From: Jannaschia formosa
Lineage (GTDB): Bacteria; Pseudomonadota; Alphaproteobacteria; Rhodobacterales; Rhodobacteraceae
Assembly: GCF_003340555.1 (NCBI RefSeq)
Contig: NZ_QPLJ01000002.1
Location: 1-64,000 of the forward strand
Length of the DNA: 64,000 bases
Direction: 5' to 3'
A model generated the notes under the pieces. That model ran no database searches, was not told the origin of the DNA, and worked only from the letters and a program-made list of their open reading frames with translations. Each line of letters begins with the position of its first letter. The stretch's first letter is position 1. This document shows positions 23,367 to 32,796 of the stretch, piece by piece. The position numbers were made by a program, and so were the translations under genes.

Positions 23367-24443
23367 TCAACCGATCTTGCAGCCCCAGAATGACGTGTGA
23401 TCGGCGGCGAAGTAACCGTCCGCGACCCGGAAATACCCCTGCAACTCGACGGTATCGCCCGCTGTGAGGGGCACCATGGTCTGCAGCCAGATCGCGGTGG
23501 CGAGCGAGACGTGGGTCGCGGAGATTTCGCCGAGGGAGCCGCGGATTTCCGTCGTGCCATTCAGCACGAGCCGCCCGCGCATGCGGGCCGTGGCGCTGGC
23601 GTTGATCTTGTAGAGCAGCGTCGCGCCGAAGAGGTAGGTGCCGTCCACAGGCGCCACGAAATGGTTGTTCGCGGCGTCGAAGGCTGCCTGATCATTATAG
23701 TCGGTGTTGTTCAGGCCGATCTTCGTCCAGGTGCCGACGCCGACATAGTTGTCGTAGTTCGTGTATGCCTTGAAGCGCGGCAGCCGGGGCTGATCGACGA
23801 TGCCGGTGGCGTTGTCGACGCTAAGCCCGTCGAAGAAGGTGCTGCCGTCGGCGGATACCGCGAGGCGGAAGCGGTCGGAACCGAACAGCCCCACCAGCGC
23901 CTTAGTGACAAAGTTGGTCTGGAGTGTCAGACCGAGATCATCGCCCGCAGCCTCCTTGTTCATGGTGTAGAACAGATCGCCGGTCCCGCCCTCGGACACG
24001 GTCTTGGCGGTCCAGAGCGCCGCGTTCAGCTTGGCCGAGAACGGGTTCGACGCATCCGCCGTCGTCCCGAGCCCCAACAGCGCGAGGTTCTGCAGCGTGG
24101 CCGGAGTCGTCCCGACCCAGCCGGACCCGTCGTAGACCAGCAACAGTCCCTCGTCCTCGACCCACGCCCGCCAGCCGGTGCGTGGTGGCAGACGCAGCCA
24201 GGCGCCATCGGTCCAGATCGCGACGTTCAGGTCCCAGCCTGCCCAGTCGCCCGTTGCGCCGGAGGCGACGATGTAACGGTCGCCATCGGCGGGGCTTCCG
24301 GGCGGCGCGGTCAGGTCCCGGTCGAGGACGGAGAGCTGCACGAGCCCGTCGAGCAGCCGCAGCGCCTCGTTGTGGGTGACGTGCTTCTGGGCCTGCGCCG
24401 CGAGGATGTAGGGCAGCAGGAGATGGGTCGTGGCGTCGGACAT
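23367..24443 (-). CDS. Tail fibre-like protein with DUF2793 and C1q-like domains
   Basis: A 358-residue protein. The N-terminal about 130 residues match DUF2793 (HLLLPYILAAQAQKHVTHNEALRLLDGLVQ; DLNVAIWTDGAWLRLPPRTGW), found in GTA-like tails. The last about 135 residues are beta-rich and resemble a C1q/TNF-like head (YNDQAAFDAANNHFVAPVDGTYLF, STARMRG-type strands). It should form a trimeric receptor-binding fibre or spike attached to the baseplate encoded just upstream. The ATG at 24443 is preferred. Confidence 0.82.
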   Translation of the reverse strand: MSDATTHLLLPYILAAQAQKHVTHNEALRLLDGLVQLSVLDRDLTAPPGSPADGDRYIVASGATGDWAGWDLNVAIWTDGAWLRLPPRTGWRAWVEDEGLLLVYDGSGWVGTTPATLQNLALLGLGTTADASNPFSAKLNAALWTAKTVSEGGTGDLFYTMNKEAAGDDLGLTLQTNFVTKALVGLFGSDRFRLAVSADGSTFFDGLSVDNATGIVDQPRLPRFKAYTNYDNYVGVGTWTKIGLNNTDYNDQAAFDAANNHFVAPVDGTYLFGATLLYKINASATARMRGRLVLNGTTEIRGSLGEISATHVSLATAIWLQTMVPLTAGDTVELQGYFRVADGYFAADHTSFWGCKIG

Positions 24444-24453
24444 GGGATGGCCT

Positions 24454-27400
24454 TCAGAACGTGAGCGTGACGGTTTTCGGAGCGCCCCGCCCGACGAGGG
24501 CGGAGAGTTGGAAGATGCGCACATTGAGCGTGTCGCCGGGGCCGAGCGGCGCCCCCCAGTCGGTCGTCTGATGAGCGGCGGTATAGGGGACACTGGCGGT
24601 GGTCGAAGACAGCACCCGCTTCACCGTGGTGCCGTCGAGGATATCGACTTCGTAGGCTTCCAGCTCCTCGACGAGCGGCACCTCCAGCCCGCCCCAACTG
24701 TCGGCGGCGAGCGCGCGGGACCGGCGCGTCCAGCGGATGGTCAGATCGCCGGGAACGCGCGGCCTGCGCCATGGCTGCTCGATATGAGCGACCGAGAACG
24801 GCCGCAGCCCGACTCCCACGGGCGTGAAGGTCTGCGCGACATAGGTCTCGTCGCTGACTGCACGGCTCGCCGGGCCGATGCGCCAGTTCCACGGGATGCC
24901 GAGATCGGCCTCTGCGATCGGCAGCGATGCCAGCGCTGCGTCGAGCACCACGACCCGCGCGCCCGCAGGTGTCGGGTTGCCCATGGCGCCCTCGGTCCCG
25001 CGCTGGCCCCGCAGCAAGCGGGTCAGCCGATACCGACCGGGCGCCAGCAGCTCGGCCGCGCCCGCTTGGACGATCTCCCAGACGCCCGGCACGCTCTCGA
25101 TGGCGAGCGCATTGGCGCCGCCGAAGAGCGTCAGGTCCGTGACGCTTTCCAGTGTGCCGGTCAGCAGATCGACCACCAGCGCATTGCCGAGGTCGAAGCG
25201 GGATGTGGGGCCCGGATAGAGGTCCGAGACCAGCGCCCCGATCCGGGCGCGGCTGCCGAACGTCGTCAGCAGCTCGAAGCCATCGGTCGCGGGGCTGCGG
25301 AACACCGCCATCTCGCCCGGCCAGGGAACCGCGTGCGCGGCGACCAGCGGTCGATGCGCGGGCTGGTCCTCGGTCAGCTGCGGCAGGTGCATCAGCACCG
25401 CGTCCGGCGCGCCGAAAACGACAGCCCGCGTCAGCGACGCCGCGCGGGGATCGCCGGGCGGCAGGTCGTAGGTCGCCCGGTCCTGGCGCACCGCCTCGAT
25501 CCCGCGCGCCTCGGCGTCGGCGATGGAGACGAGCCGCAGTTCGATCAACCGCCCGTCATGCGCGAGCCGGATCGCGTCGGCCGGGTCAAGCGCGAGCCGC
25601 GAGGGCGGCAGACGGAACGCCGCCGTCTCGCGCCCCACCCACGCCTCCATCAGCGCGCGGCGGCAGCGCCGCTCGGCCTCCTCGGGCGGCACGGCCATCG
25701 GAAAGCTCTCCGAGGCGATCCGCGTCGTGTCCACGGTGATGCGCCGCGCCTCGACGAGGGCGGCATCGTAGTCCTCGTCCGCCCGCGCGACCTGCCACTT
25801 CAGCGCCTGCGGCAGTTCGGTCTCCTGGCCGCGCGTGAGCTCGAGGATGTCGCCCTCGCGGGCGGCCACCAGATCGTCGGGCGCGAGGGTGGCGACGGAG
25901 GCCCGGCCGCGCATCAGGAACAGGATCACGCCCTCGGTCTCGACCGCGTCGAAACCGAAATGCCGCGACAGCGTGGTGATCGAGGCGCGCGGGCTCTCCA
26001 GCGCCGTGATGGCGTAGCCCTCGACCGCGCCCCAGAGGCCCGTGACGTCGACGCGGTCCTCGGGGAGCCCGGCGCGCAGGCAGAGGTGCCGGACCAGAGC
26101 CGCCAGCGACACCGCGCCGAGCCGCCCGGTCAGCCAGTGGCCAAGCCTCCAGTTCGCGCCGTCTGTCCAGACGTCGGTCAGTGCCGGAAAGAACGGATAG
26201 GGCCGCGCGTCCCAGGTCCATGCGGCGCATTCGGGGACATGGACCATCCGGCCGCCGTAGACCGAGGACACCGGGTTGTTCGCGGCTTCGCCCCACCAGA
26301 GGTATGTCGCCTCGAGATAGGCCCGCTGGATCGCGTCGTCCCGCCAGCCCCGCGAGAAATGCGGCGTGAAGCTCTCCGACGACTTCGGGTCGAAGAAGAC
26401 GTTCGGCTGATTGGTGCCGCGATCGATGGCGGGGCATCCGAGCTCGGTGAACCAGACCGGCTTGGACTGAGGTGCCCACGTCGTCGGGCTGCCGCTCTCC
26501 ACGCCACCGGGGCGGTCGTAGTGCGCGTTCGACCACCAGGCGCGCAGATCCTTGTAGCGGAAGACCCACGGCTTCCTGGCCGCGCCATCCGTGATCGGCG
26601 TGCGGACCTGCGCAGAGCGGTCCGCCGCGCTGGCATAGAACCAGTCGAAGCCTTCGCCGCCCGCGATGTTCCCCTGCAGGTAGGCCCGGTCGTAGATCGC
26701 GGGCCAGCCCTCGGCCGCGTCCGTATGCTCGAAGCCATCGCGCCAGTCGGAGAGCGGCATGTAGTTGTCGATGCCGACGAAATCGATCTCCGGATCAGCC
26801 CAGAGCGGGTCGAGGTGGAAGAACACGTCGCCGCTGCCATCGCCCGGCTGGTGCCCGAAATACTCGCTCCAGTCCGCCGCGTATCCGATCTTCGTCCCGG
26901 CACCGAGGATCGAGCGGACATCAGCGAGGAGGTCCCGGTAGGCCTGCACCGCCGGATAGGCGCTGACGCCCGAGCGGATCGTCGTCAGCCCCGGCATCTC
27001 GGTGCCGATGAGGAACGCATCGACCCCGCCTGCGGCGGCGCAGAGATAGGCATAGTGCAGCACCATGCGGCGCAGGCCCCAGTCGCCGGACGGCCCGGTC
27101 CACGAAACCGACTGACCCGAGACGCTGAAGCTGGCGGGCGTGGCCGCGCCGAACAGCGCCGCCACCTGCGTGGCCGCCGTGGCGGTCTTGTCCACCGTCC
27201 CTGCGAACCCCGCTGCGGGCGAGCAGGTGATCCGCCCCCGCCACGGGAAGGCAGGCTGGCCCGTCCCGGCCGCATTGTCGGAATACGGGTTCGGCAGCGT
27301 GTTGCCGGGCGGCACGTCCATCAGGATGAAGGGATAGAATGTCACCCGCAGCCCGCGCGCCTTCATCTCCTGGATCGCCTGCACCACGGCGAAGTCGGAG

Positions 27401-28419
27401 GGCGTGCCGCCATAGACCGGGCGGTCCTCGTCGTCGCGGCTGACGAGGAAGGCGCTGGCGCGGCTCACGCCGTTGACCGACCAGCTGGCGGGCGTGGTGG
27501 ATTTGGCCGAAACCTCGACGCCCGGCCGCACCTTGCACGATCCCGCGCGCAGATCGTCGCCGAACCAGGCGACGACGAGGCTGACGCTCTCGATCGCGGG
27601 CGCCATCGCCTGCAGCCGGTTGAGCGCCTCCACCATGTCGGTGGAGTCGGCCAGCGCGTTCAGGTTCTCCGGCACCGTCGCGCCGCCATCGGTCTTGCGG
27701 ATCGCCTGCGTGGCATAGGTGAACTCGCCCGAGGCCGGGATCATGGTGACGGCGCGGGTCAGTCCCTCGGCGGTGTCGGGGTCGGCGAGCGGCCGAAACA
27801 CCTCGAAGGAGAGCTGCGGCAGGCGGTTGCCATAGGTCGAGAGCGCCAGTTCCTCGAAGACCACATAGGCGGTGCCCCGATAGGCGGGCGTGCTGGCCGC
27901 GCCCATCTTCGCGGCGATGAAGGGATCAGCGGTCTGAGCCTCGTCTCCGGGATACCAGCGCCAGGTGACGCCGGAGAGGTCCATCGGCTTGCCGTCGGCC
28001 CAGATGCGGCCGATGCCGGTGTTCGGACCCTCGCAGAGAGCGACCGCGAATGAGGCATAGTACAGATACTCCGTGGTCTTGACCTTGCCGCCTCCGCCGC
28101 CCTTCCCGCCGCCTTGGGTGGTGGTCTTGGTCTCCTCGCGGAAATCCGTCGCCCAGATGATGTTGCCGCCCATGCGCATGCGGCCGTAGAGCCGCGGGAT
28201 GACCGCGCCCTCGATTGCCGAGGTGATGCGCAGCGTGTCGAGCCGCGCGCCCTCGATGCGCTGCGTCGGCGCCAGCGACGAGATGATCCAGCTGTCGACG
28301 ACCGACCCGATGGTGGAGCCGATGAAGCCGCCGATGGTCGCGGCGCTGACGCCAAGGATCGCGCCGCCGATGCTGCCGCCAATGGCGGCGCCGGCGGCAC
28401 CGAGAACGAGGGTGGCCAT
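24454..28419 (-). CDS. GTA-like baseplate 'megatron' protein with TIM-barrel domain
   Basis: A 1321-residue tail-tip protein. It starts with a glycine-rich membrane-like segment (AAGAAIGGSIGGAILG) as in GTA gp15/host-specificity proteins. A glycoside-hydrolase TIM-barrel-like domain lies at about 420-760 (KIGYAADWSEYFGHQP, FVGIDNYMPLSDWRD, PVWFTELGCPAIDRG). A phage-tail-3-type domain and a C-terminal strand-rich part follow. It forms the central tail tip that contacts the envelope and may act on surface sugars. Length and order match the Rhodobacter capsulatus GTA module, with the NlpC, DUF2163 and DUF2460 genes directly upstream. Confidence 0.93.
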   Translation of the reverse strand: MATLVLGAAGAAIGGSIGGAILGVSAATIGGFIGSTIGSVVDSWIISSLAPTQRIEGARLDTLRITSAIEGAVIPRLYGRMRMGGNIIWATDFREETKTTTQGGGKGGGGGKVKTTEYLYYASFAVALCEGPNTGIGRIWADGKPMDLSGVTWRWYPGDEAQTADPFIAAKMGAASTPAYRGTAYVVFEELALSTYGNRLPQLSFEVFRPLADPDTAEGLTRAVTMIPASGEFTYATQAIRKTDGGATVPENLNALADSTDMVEALNRLQAMAPAIESVSLVVAWFGDDLRAGSCKVRPGVEVSAKSTTPASWSVNGVSRASAFLVSRDDEDRPVYGGTPSDFAVVQAIQEMKARGLRVTFYPFILMDVPPGNTLPNPYSDNAAGTGQPAFPWRGRITCSPAAGFAGTVDKTATAATQVAALFGAATPASFSVSGQSVSWTGPSGDWGLRRMVLHYAYLCAAAGGVDAFLIGTEMPGLTTIRSGVSAYPAVQAYRDLLADVRSILGAGTKIGYAADWSEYFGHQPGDGSGDVFFHLDPLWADPEIDFVGIDNYMPLSDWRDGFEHTDAAEGWPAIYDRAYLQGNIAGGEGFDWFYASAADRSAQVRTPITDGAARKPWVFRYKDLRAWWSNAHYDRPGGVESGSPTTWAPQSKPVWFTELGCPAIDRGTNQPNVFFDPKSSESFTPHFSRGWRDDAIQRAYLEATYLWWGEAANNPVSSVYGGRMVHVPECAAWTWDARPYPFFPALTDVWTDGANWRLGHWLTGRLGAVSLAALVRHLCLRAGLPEDRVDVTGLWGAVEGYAITALESPRASITTLSRHFGFDAVETEGVILFLMRGRASVATLAPDDLVAAREGDILELTRGQETELPQALKWQVARADEDYDAALVEARRITVDTTRIASESFPMAVPPEEAERRCRRALMEAWVGRETAAFRLPPSRLALDPADAIRLAHDGRLIELRLVSIADAEARGIEAVRQDRATYDLPPGDPRAASLTRAVVFGAPDAVLMHLPQLTEDQPAHRPLVAAHAVPWPGEMAVFRSPATDGFELLTTFGSRARIGALVSDLYPGPTSRFDLGNALVVDLLTGTLESVTDLTLFGGANALAIESVPGVWEIVQAGAAELLAPGRYRLTRLLRGQRGTEGAMGNPTPAGARVVVLDAALASLPIAEADLGIPWNWRIGPASRAVSDETYVAQTFTPVGVGLRPFSVAHIEQPWRRPRVPGDLTIRWTRRSRALAADSWGGLEVPLVEELEAYEVDILDGTTVKRVLSSTTASVPYTAAHQTTDWGAPLGPGDTLNVRIFQLSALVGRGAPKTVTLTF

Positions 28420-28428
28420 GTCGGGGTC

Positions 28429-28875
28429 TCAGCGTTGCGGAAACAGGAAGGCGAAGGCGATGCGCCGCCGCCAGGATGGTGTGAGCGGTTCCTCGATCAC
28501 GCCGAGCCGCTCGTAGGCGTGGAGGAAGCTTTCGCGACCGGTGAGGATCCCGACATGCTTGGCGATGGCGCGGGGCCTCATGCGGAAGAGAACCAGCGCG
28601 CCGGGACCGGCTGCCGCGGGTTCCACTTCGATCATCATGGCGCGCGCGCCCTCGGCCAGAACTTCGCGCGGGCCTGTCTCACCCCAGTCGCGGCTGTAGG
28701 GCGGGATCGGGAAAGGCTCGGGGCCGACGACATCGCGCCAGATGCCCCGCGCTAGCCCGAGGCAGTCGCAGCCGACGCCGCGCAGGCTGGCCTGGTCGTG
28801 GTACGGCGTCCCGAGCCACGCGCGCGCGATGGTGATGACGCGCGCGGGGTCGGCCAATGCCAGGGGTTGCGTCAC
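28429..28875 (-). CDS. NlpC/P60-type tail peptidase (GTA gp14-like)
   Basis: A 148-residue cysteine peptidase with GVGCDCLGLARG (the second Cys, about residue 38, is the expected nucleophile) and AIAKHVGIL (catalytic His). In GTA-type tails this protein opens peptidoglycan during DNA injection. It overlaps the DUF2163 gene by ATGA upstream and lies 9 bases ahead of the megatron gene. Confidence 0.92.
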   Translation of the reverse strand: MTQPLALADPARVITIARAWLGTPYHDQASLRGVGCDCLGLARGIWRDVVGPEPFPIPPYSRDWGETGPREVLAEGARAMMIEVEPAAAGPGALVLFRMRPRAIAKHVGILTGRESFLHAYERLGVIEEPLTPSWRRRIAFAFLFPQR

Positions 28876-29756
28876 AGCACGCCGCCCTCGTGCCCGCCAT
28901 CCTTCGTGGCGTAGCGCAGCACGGCGTCCTGGCCGGGGATGTGCGGGAAACCGCGGAAGTTGGCGGTGTTGGCGAACTTCGCCCCGCAGGTCTCCATCCG
29001 CTTGTCGCAGCCCGCGCGCATAGTGAAGGCGTCGCCCTCGGCGATCGCACGCACTGGCGCCTCGAGCAGGGTCAGCACGGCGATGCCGTCCGTCACGTCA
29101 TGGCCCAAAACCTCGGTGCGCCGCCCCGCGTTCGCGCCGCTCGTCCAGTTCAGCGTGCCGAAGGTGAACCAGCCGGCCTCGAACCCAGAGAGCCCCGACG
29201 CGGTGAAGGCCCGGTCGCGCAGAAGATCGATAACGGCGCCCGTGCCCTTGAAGGCGGGATCCTCCAGATCGACGCCGCAGCGTGCATCGCCGAGCGCGGC
29301 GTCACAGGTCGCCTGAAACGTCCGCCCCACCGTCTGGCCGAGGATATGAGCGAGCGAGCGCACCTCGGCGACGAAGGCGAGCCGCCCGCGCCGGATCTGA
29401 CCGATGGCGCCTCGCCGCATCAGCACGCGCTGGCTCGTGTCGGCCCAGTTCACCCGCCAGACCTCGACCTCGGCGTTGTCCCAGCGCCCATCCAGGATGT
29501 CGGTCTCGGTGATGCGATCCGAGGTCAGCACACCCTCGGCGTCCTGTGCATCGACGGACAGGTCCGAGCCCGAACGGACCTCGGACGCCGTGAGCCCGCT
29601 CTCCGGCTCAAAGTCCGTGCCGTCGAAGGAAAGCGTCCGGTCGTGATCGGTGAAGCCGAAGGTGACGCCATCGGCCCGGGCGATCCGCCAGCACCAGGCG
29701 AGCGTCGTCGTGCCCTCGTCGAGATGGGCCTGCAGGGCGGGAGCGAGAGTCTTCAT
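28872..29756 (-). CDS. DUF2163 tail hub protein (GTA gp13-like)
   Basis: A 294-residue protein with DUF2163 features: TLAWCWRIARADGVTFGFTDHD at the start, RVNWADTSQRVLMRRG in the middle and a C-terminal Cys-containing part (FQATCDAALGDARCG; GCDKRMETCGAKFANTANF). The GTA homologue is part of the tail hub; the grouped cysteines may bind a metal cluster. The ATG at 29756 overlaps the DUF2460 stop. Confidence 0.92.
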   Translation of the reverse strand: MKTLAPALQAHLDEGTTTLAWCWRIARADGVTFGFTDHDRTLSFDGTDFEPESGLTASEVRSGSDLSVDAQDAEGVLTSDRITETDILDGRWDNAEVEVWRVNWADTSQRVLMRRGAIGQIRRGRLAFVAEVRSLAHILGQTVGRTFQATCDAALGDARCGVDLEDPAFKGTGAVIDLLRDRAFTASGLSGFEAGWFTFGTLNWTSGANAGRRTEVLGHDVTDGIAVLTLLEAPVRAIAEGDAFTMRAGCDKRMETCGAKFANTANFRGFPHIPGQDAVLRYATKDGGHEGGVL

Positions 29757-30382
29757 CTGCGCAGTTCCAGCAGCGGAATGGAGGTAATCGAGCCGAGCCG
29801 CTCGAGGTCGAGCGTTACATCGAGAACGTCGGTGTCGAAGCGCACCGGCACGTCGAACTCGAACCCCGCGGTGATCGCGACGCCAGCGCCCGGCGCGCTG
29901 GTGTAGGTGACGACGCCAGTGGCGGTGTCGACCGACCAGCCGGAGGGCTGCTCGACGCCCGACAGCGCGATGCGCACGGTCCCGGCGACCGGCTTGGCGA
30001 TGGCGCGCGTCCAGGACTGGGCGCCGGAGGCGTAGCGCTTCACCAGCTGGAAGGCGGTCGTCGTGCCGTCGCCTGTGCCGATCGACTGATCGGTCGGCGA
30101 CGGCGTGCCCGAAGGAAGGCAGGACTTGTGGTCGCCCCAATCCTTGAAGCGGAAGCCATGGAGGCGACCGTTCCGCGCCTCGAAGAAGGCGACCACAGCC
30201 GCCAGATCGTCGGCACGGCGGATGCCGTACGCGACGTCGTAGCGGCGGCGCGAGTTGACCCAGCTGGCGTTGCGTTCCTCGTCGCCCGAGGCGAGCTCGA
30301 CGATCTGCGTGCGCCGCTCGGGCCCGCCCCGCGCGCCGCGGCTGATATTGTCTGGGAACCGGACCTCGTGGAACGCCATCAC
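29753..30382 (-). CDS. DUF2460 distal tail protein (GTA gp12-like)
   Basis: A 209-residue protein beginning MAFHEVRFPDNISRGARGG, the DUF2460 signature. It also has RRYDVAYGIRRADDLAAVVAFFEAR and FRFKDWGDHKS, all typical of GTA distal tail proteins. It links the tail tube to the hub. It is coupled by 4-base overlaps to the tape-measure gene upstream and the DUF2163 gene downstream. Confidence 0.93.
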   Translation of the reverse strand: MMAFHEVRFPDNISRGARGGPERRTQIVELASGDEERNASWVNSRRRYDVAYGIRRADDLAAVVAFFEARNGRLHGFRFKDWGDHKSCLPSGTPSPTDQSIGTGDGTTTAFQLVKRYASGAQSWTRAIAKPVAGTVRIALSGVEQPSGWSVDTATGVVTYTSAPGAGVAITAGFEFDVPVRFDTDVLDVTLDLERLGSITSIPLLELRR

Positions 30383-32796
30383 ATGCCCCTCCGCCCGAGC
30401 GACACGGCGCGGGCAATGTCGGCCGCGACCTGAGTGCGGGATTGGCGAAAGCTCTCGGCGTCGCGGGCCATGATGGTGACGTTGACCCCGCCGCCCGCGC
30501 CGTAGCTCTGTGCCTCCCGCCGCGACAGCACCCGCTCACCGCGTTGCAGGATCGCGGGCACCTCGTCATGACGCAGCCCCGCCATGCCGCCTGAATGCAT
30601 GCGCGGGGCGGCGGCGAAAGCCATGGCCGGGACCATGCGCGAGGGCCCGGCCGATCCGACCATCCCGCCCGCATGCAGGACGTTGGCGAAGATGCCGCCC
30701 GCCCCGGAGAACACGCCGGAGAGCGCGTTTGCGATCGGCCCGAGGATGAACCGCCGCGCCGCGAGCTGGGCGAGGTCGGCCAGCAGCGAGGTGACGAGGT
30801 CGCGGAAGTTCAGCTTGCCGGTCTTCACGAACTGGCCCACCGCGTTCTCGGCCGACTGGAATGCGCCGACGAGGCTCTGGCCGATGTCACCGCCGATGTC
30901 GCGGGCCTTGCTGGCGTAGTCGGAGAGCGCTGCGGTGACGGCCTGCCAGCCGGTGACGGCGGCCTCGGTCGCGGGCTCCGCTACCGCAGCAGCAGCTCCG
31001 GCAGCCGCCCCAGCACCCGTGGCGGCGCGTCCGGCATCGCCGAGCGCCGTCTCCAGCCGCTCGGCCGCGCTGGTGGCCTCGGTCAATACATCGGCACTGG
31101 CTTCGTCGGCACCCCGCACCGCATCGCGCAGCGCCTGCCAGCTTTCGAGGGGCGCGCGAGCGCCCTCGGCGAGATCGCGCGCGGCGCTGCGGTAGACATT
31201 CGCGGACTCGAGCGCCCGGTTCGCCGCCTCGGTCAGGCCGAGATCGGGCGCGCTGAGCGGGTTGTCCTCGAAGGCCCGGTCGAAGGCCGCCTGCGCCGCC
31301 GTCGTGGCGGCACTGGCCGCGCCCTCGAAGCGGTTCTCGATCTCGCCGAGGTCGAGGTCCGGCACCAGCGAGATGCGGCGCTCCGACCCGAGCGCTTCCA
31401 GCCCCTGATTGATGCCGCCGATGAAGCCGTTGATGCGCGAGACCACGCCGTTCAGCATCGCCTCGACGCCGTCGACGAGGCTGTTGGCCGCCTGGAACGC
31501 CAGATCGCCGATGGCGGCGGGCAGCAGACCCCAGATCGCCTTGATCGCCTCGTAGGCGCCTTCGAAGGTGTTCGCCGCGGTGTTGCCGAATCCGACGACA
31601 CTCTCAATGGCGCTCTGCATGCCCGACGCGGCGTCGGCCTTCAGGTCGAAGAACATCGCCGTGGCGGCTGCACCCGCCGCAGCCGCGCCCATCCTGATCC
31701 GCTCCCAGACCTCGACCGCGAGGTCCTTCAGGAGCGACATCGCCTCGCCGAAGCCGCCCGCGCCGGAGACGAGACGGGTGAACTGGTAGACGAGCTCGCC
31801 CGCGCCGACGATCAGCGCCCCGATGCCGGTGCGGATCAATGCGCCGCGCAGAAGGACGAGCGCTGTGGCGAGGCCACGGACCGAGAGGGCGGCAGCGGCC
31901 ATGCCGGCGACCCAACGTCCCGCGAGGAACGCGGCGAAGGTGGCGGCATAGGTGGTCAGGCGGCCGATGTTGTCGAAGAGCCCGCGGATCGCGATGCCGA
32001 GCGGACCTGTGCGGCTCGCGACCGCAGCCATGGCGTTGGCGACGGCCTCGAGCGCAGGCGCTGCGGCGACGGCGAGCTGGTTCGACAGACCGCGCCAGGT
32101 CAGTCCGAGCTGGGAGATGGCATCGTTCGTGCGCTCGATCTGGTCGGCATCCTGTTCGGAAACGACGACACCGAAGGCGAGGACGTCTTCCGTCGCCTGG
32201 CGCAGCGTCGCGGTGTCGATCCGCGACATGGCGATGGAGCCTTCCTCGCCAAAAAGCTGGCCTGCGACAGCCGCGCGTTCTGCGGCGGGCACGAAGCTTT
32301 CGATGGCGGCGTTGACGGCGCCGACGCGCTGGTCCAGCGGCAGGGCGATCAGCTCGTTGGCGGAAAGGCCCAGCCGGTCCAGCGCATCGGCGGCGGGGCC
32401 CGTCCCGGCGGCCGCCTGGCTGAGCCGACGCGTCAGATCCTTGGTCGCCTGCTCGATGCCGGACATCGACACGCCCGCCAGCTCTCCCGCCCGCTCGAGC
32501 GTCTGGATCGAGGCAACGGTGGTGCCGAGCGATTGCGCGAGCTTGGCCTGCGCATCGACCGTCTGCAGGCCAGAGCGGATCATCGCCACGCCAGCGGCGG
32601 CAGCGGCGGCCACGGCGGCGGCCGCCGCGACCCGGACCCGCCGCGAGAAGGCCGCCAGCCGGGCGTTCGCAGCCTCCATCTCCCGGCTCAGCCGTCCGAA
32701 GCCGCGCGATCCCGCTTCTCCCACGCCTTCGAGCTCGGCGCGCACCTGCCCCCCGCCGACCGCGGCGAGGCGGACGGACACACGCTTTTCAGCCAT
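30379..32796 (-). CDS. Phage tail tape measure protein
   Basis: An 805-residue protein with long Ala-rich helical stretches, coiled-coil-like regions (LSREMEAANARLAAFSRRV) and several hydrophobic segments between about 260 and 400. It ends with SYGAGGGVNVTIMARDAESFRQSRTQV, a lambda-type/GTA-type tape measure end. It sets tail length and passes through the tube on injection. It follows directly after the frameshifted tail assembly chaperone, as in most siphophages. Confidence 0.87.
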   Translation of the reverse strand: MAEKRVSVRLAAVGGGQVRAELEGVGEAGSRGFGRLSREMEAANARLAAFSRRVRVAAAAAVAAAAAAGVAMIRSGLQTVDAQAKLAQSLGTTVASIQTLERAGELAGVSMSGIEQATKDLTRRLSQAAAGTGPAADALDRLGLSANELIALPLDQRVGAVNAAIESFVPAAERAAVAGQLFGEEGSIAMSRIDTATLRQATEDVLAFGVVVSEQDADQIERTNDAISQLGLTWRGLSNQLAVAAAPALEAVANAMAAVASRTGPLGIAIRGLFDNIGRLTTYAATFAAFLAGRWVAGMAAAALSVRGLATALVLLRGALIRTGIGALIVGAGELVYQFTRLVSGAGGFGEAMSLLKDLAVEVWERIRMGAAAAGAAATAMFFDLKADAASGMQSAIESVVGFGNTAANTFEGAYEAIKAIWGLLPAAIGDLAFQAANSLVDGVEAMLNGVVSRINGFIGGINQGLEALGSERRISLVPDLDLGEIENRFEGAASAATTAAQAAFDRAFEDNPLSAPDLGLTEAANRALESANVYRSAARDLAEGARAPLESWQALRDAVRGADEASADVLTEATSAAERLETALGDAGRAATGAGAAAGAAAAVAEPATEAAVTGWQAVTAALSDYASKARDIGGDIGQSLVGAFQSAENAVGQFVKTGKLNFRDLVTSLLADLAQLAARRFILGPIANALSGVFSGAGGIFANVLHAGGMVGSAGPSRMVPAMAFAAAPRMHSGGMAGLRHDEVPAILQRGERVLSRREAQSYGAGGGVNVTIMARDAESFRQSRTQVAADIARAVSLGRRGM

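Noticed and set aside
24430-28053. A 1207-codon plus-strand open frame
   Set aside because: It mirrors the TIM-barrel tail gene on the other strand; its translation is Arg/Asp/Gly-rich with no domain, as expected for the antisense of a G+C-rich gene.
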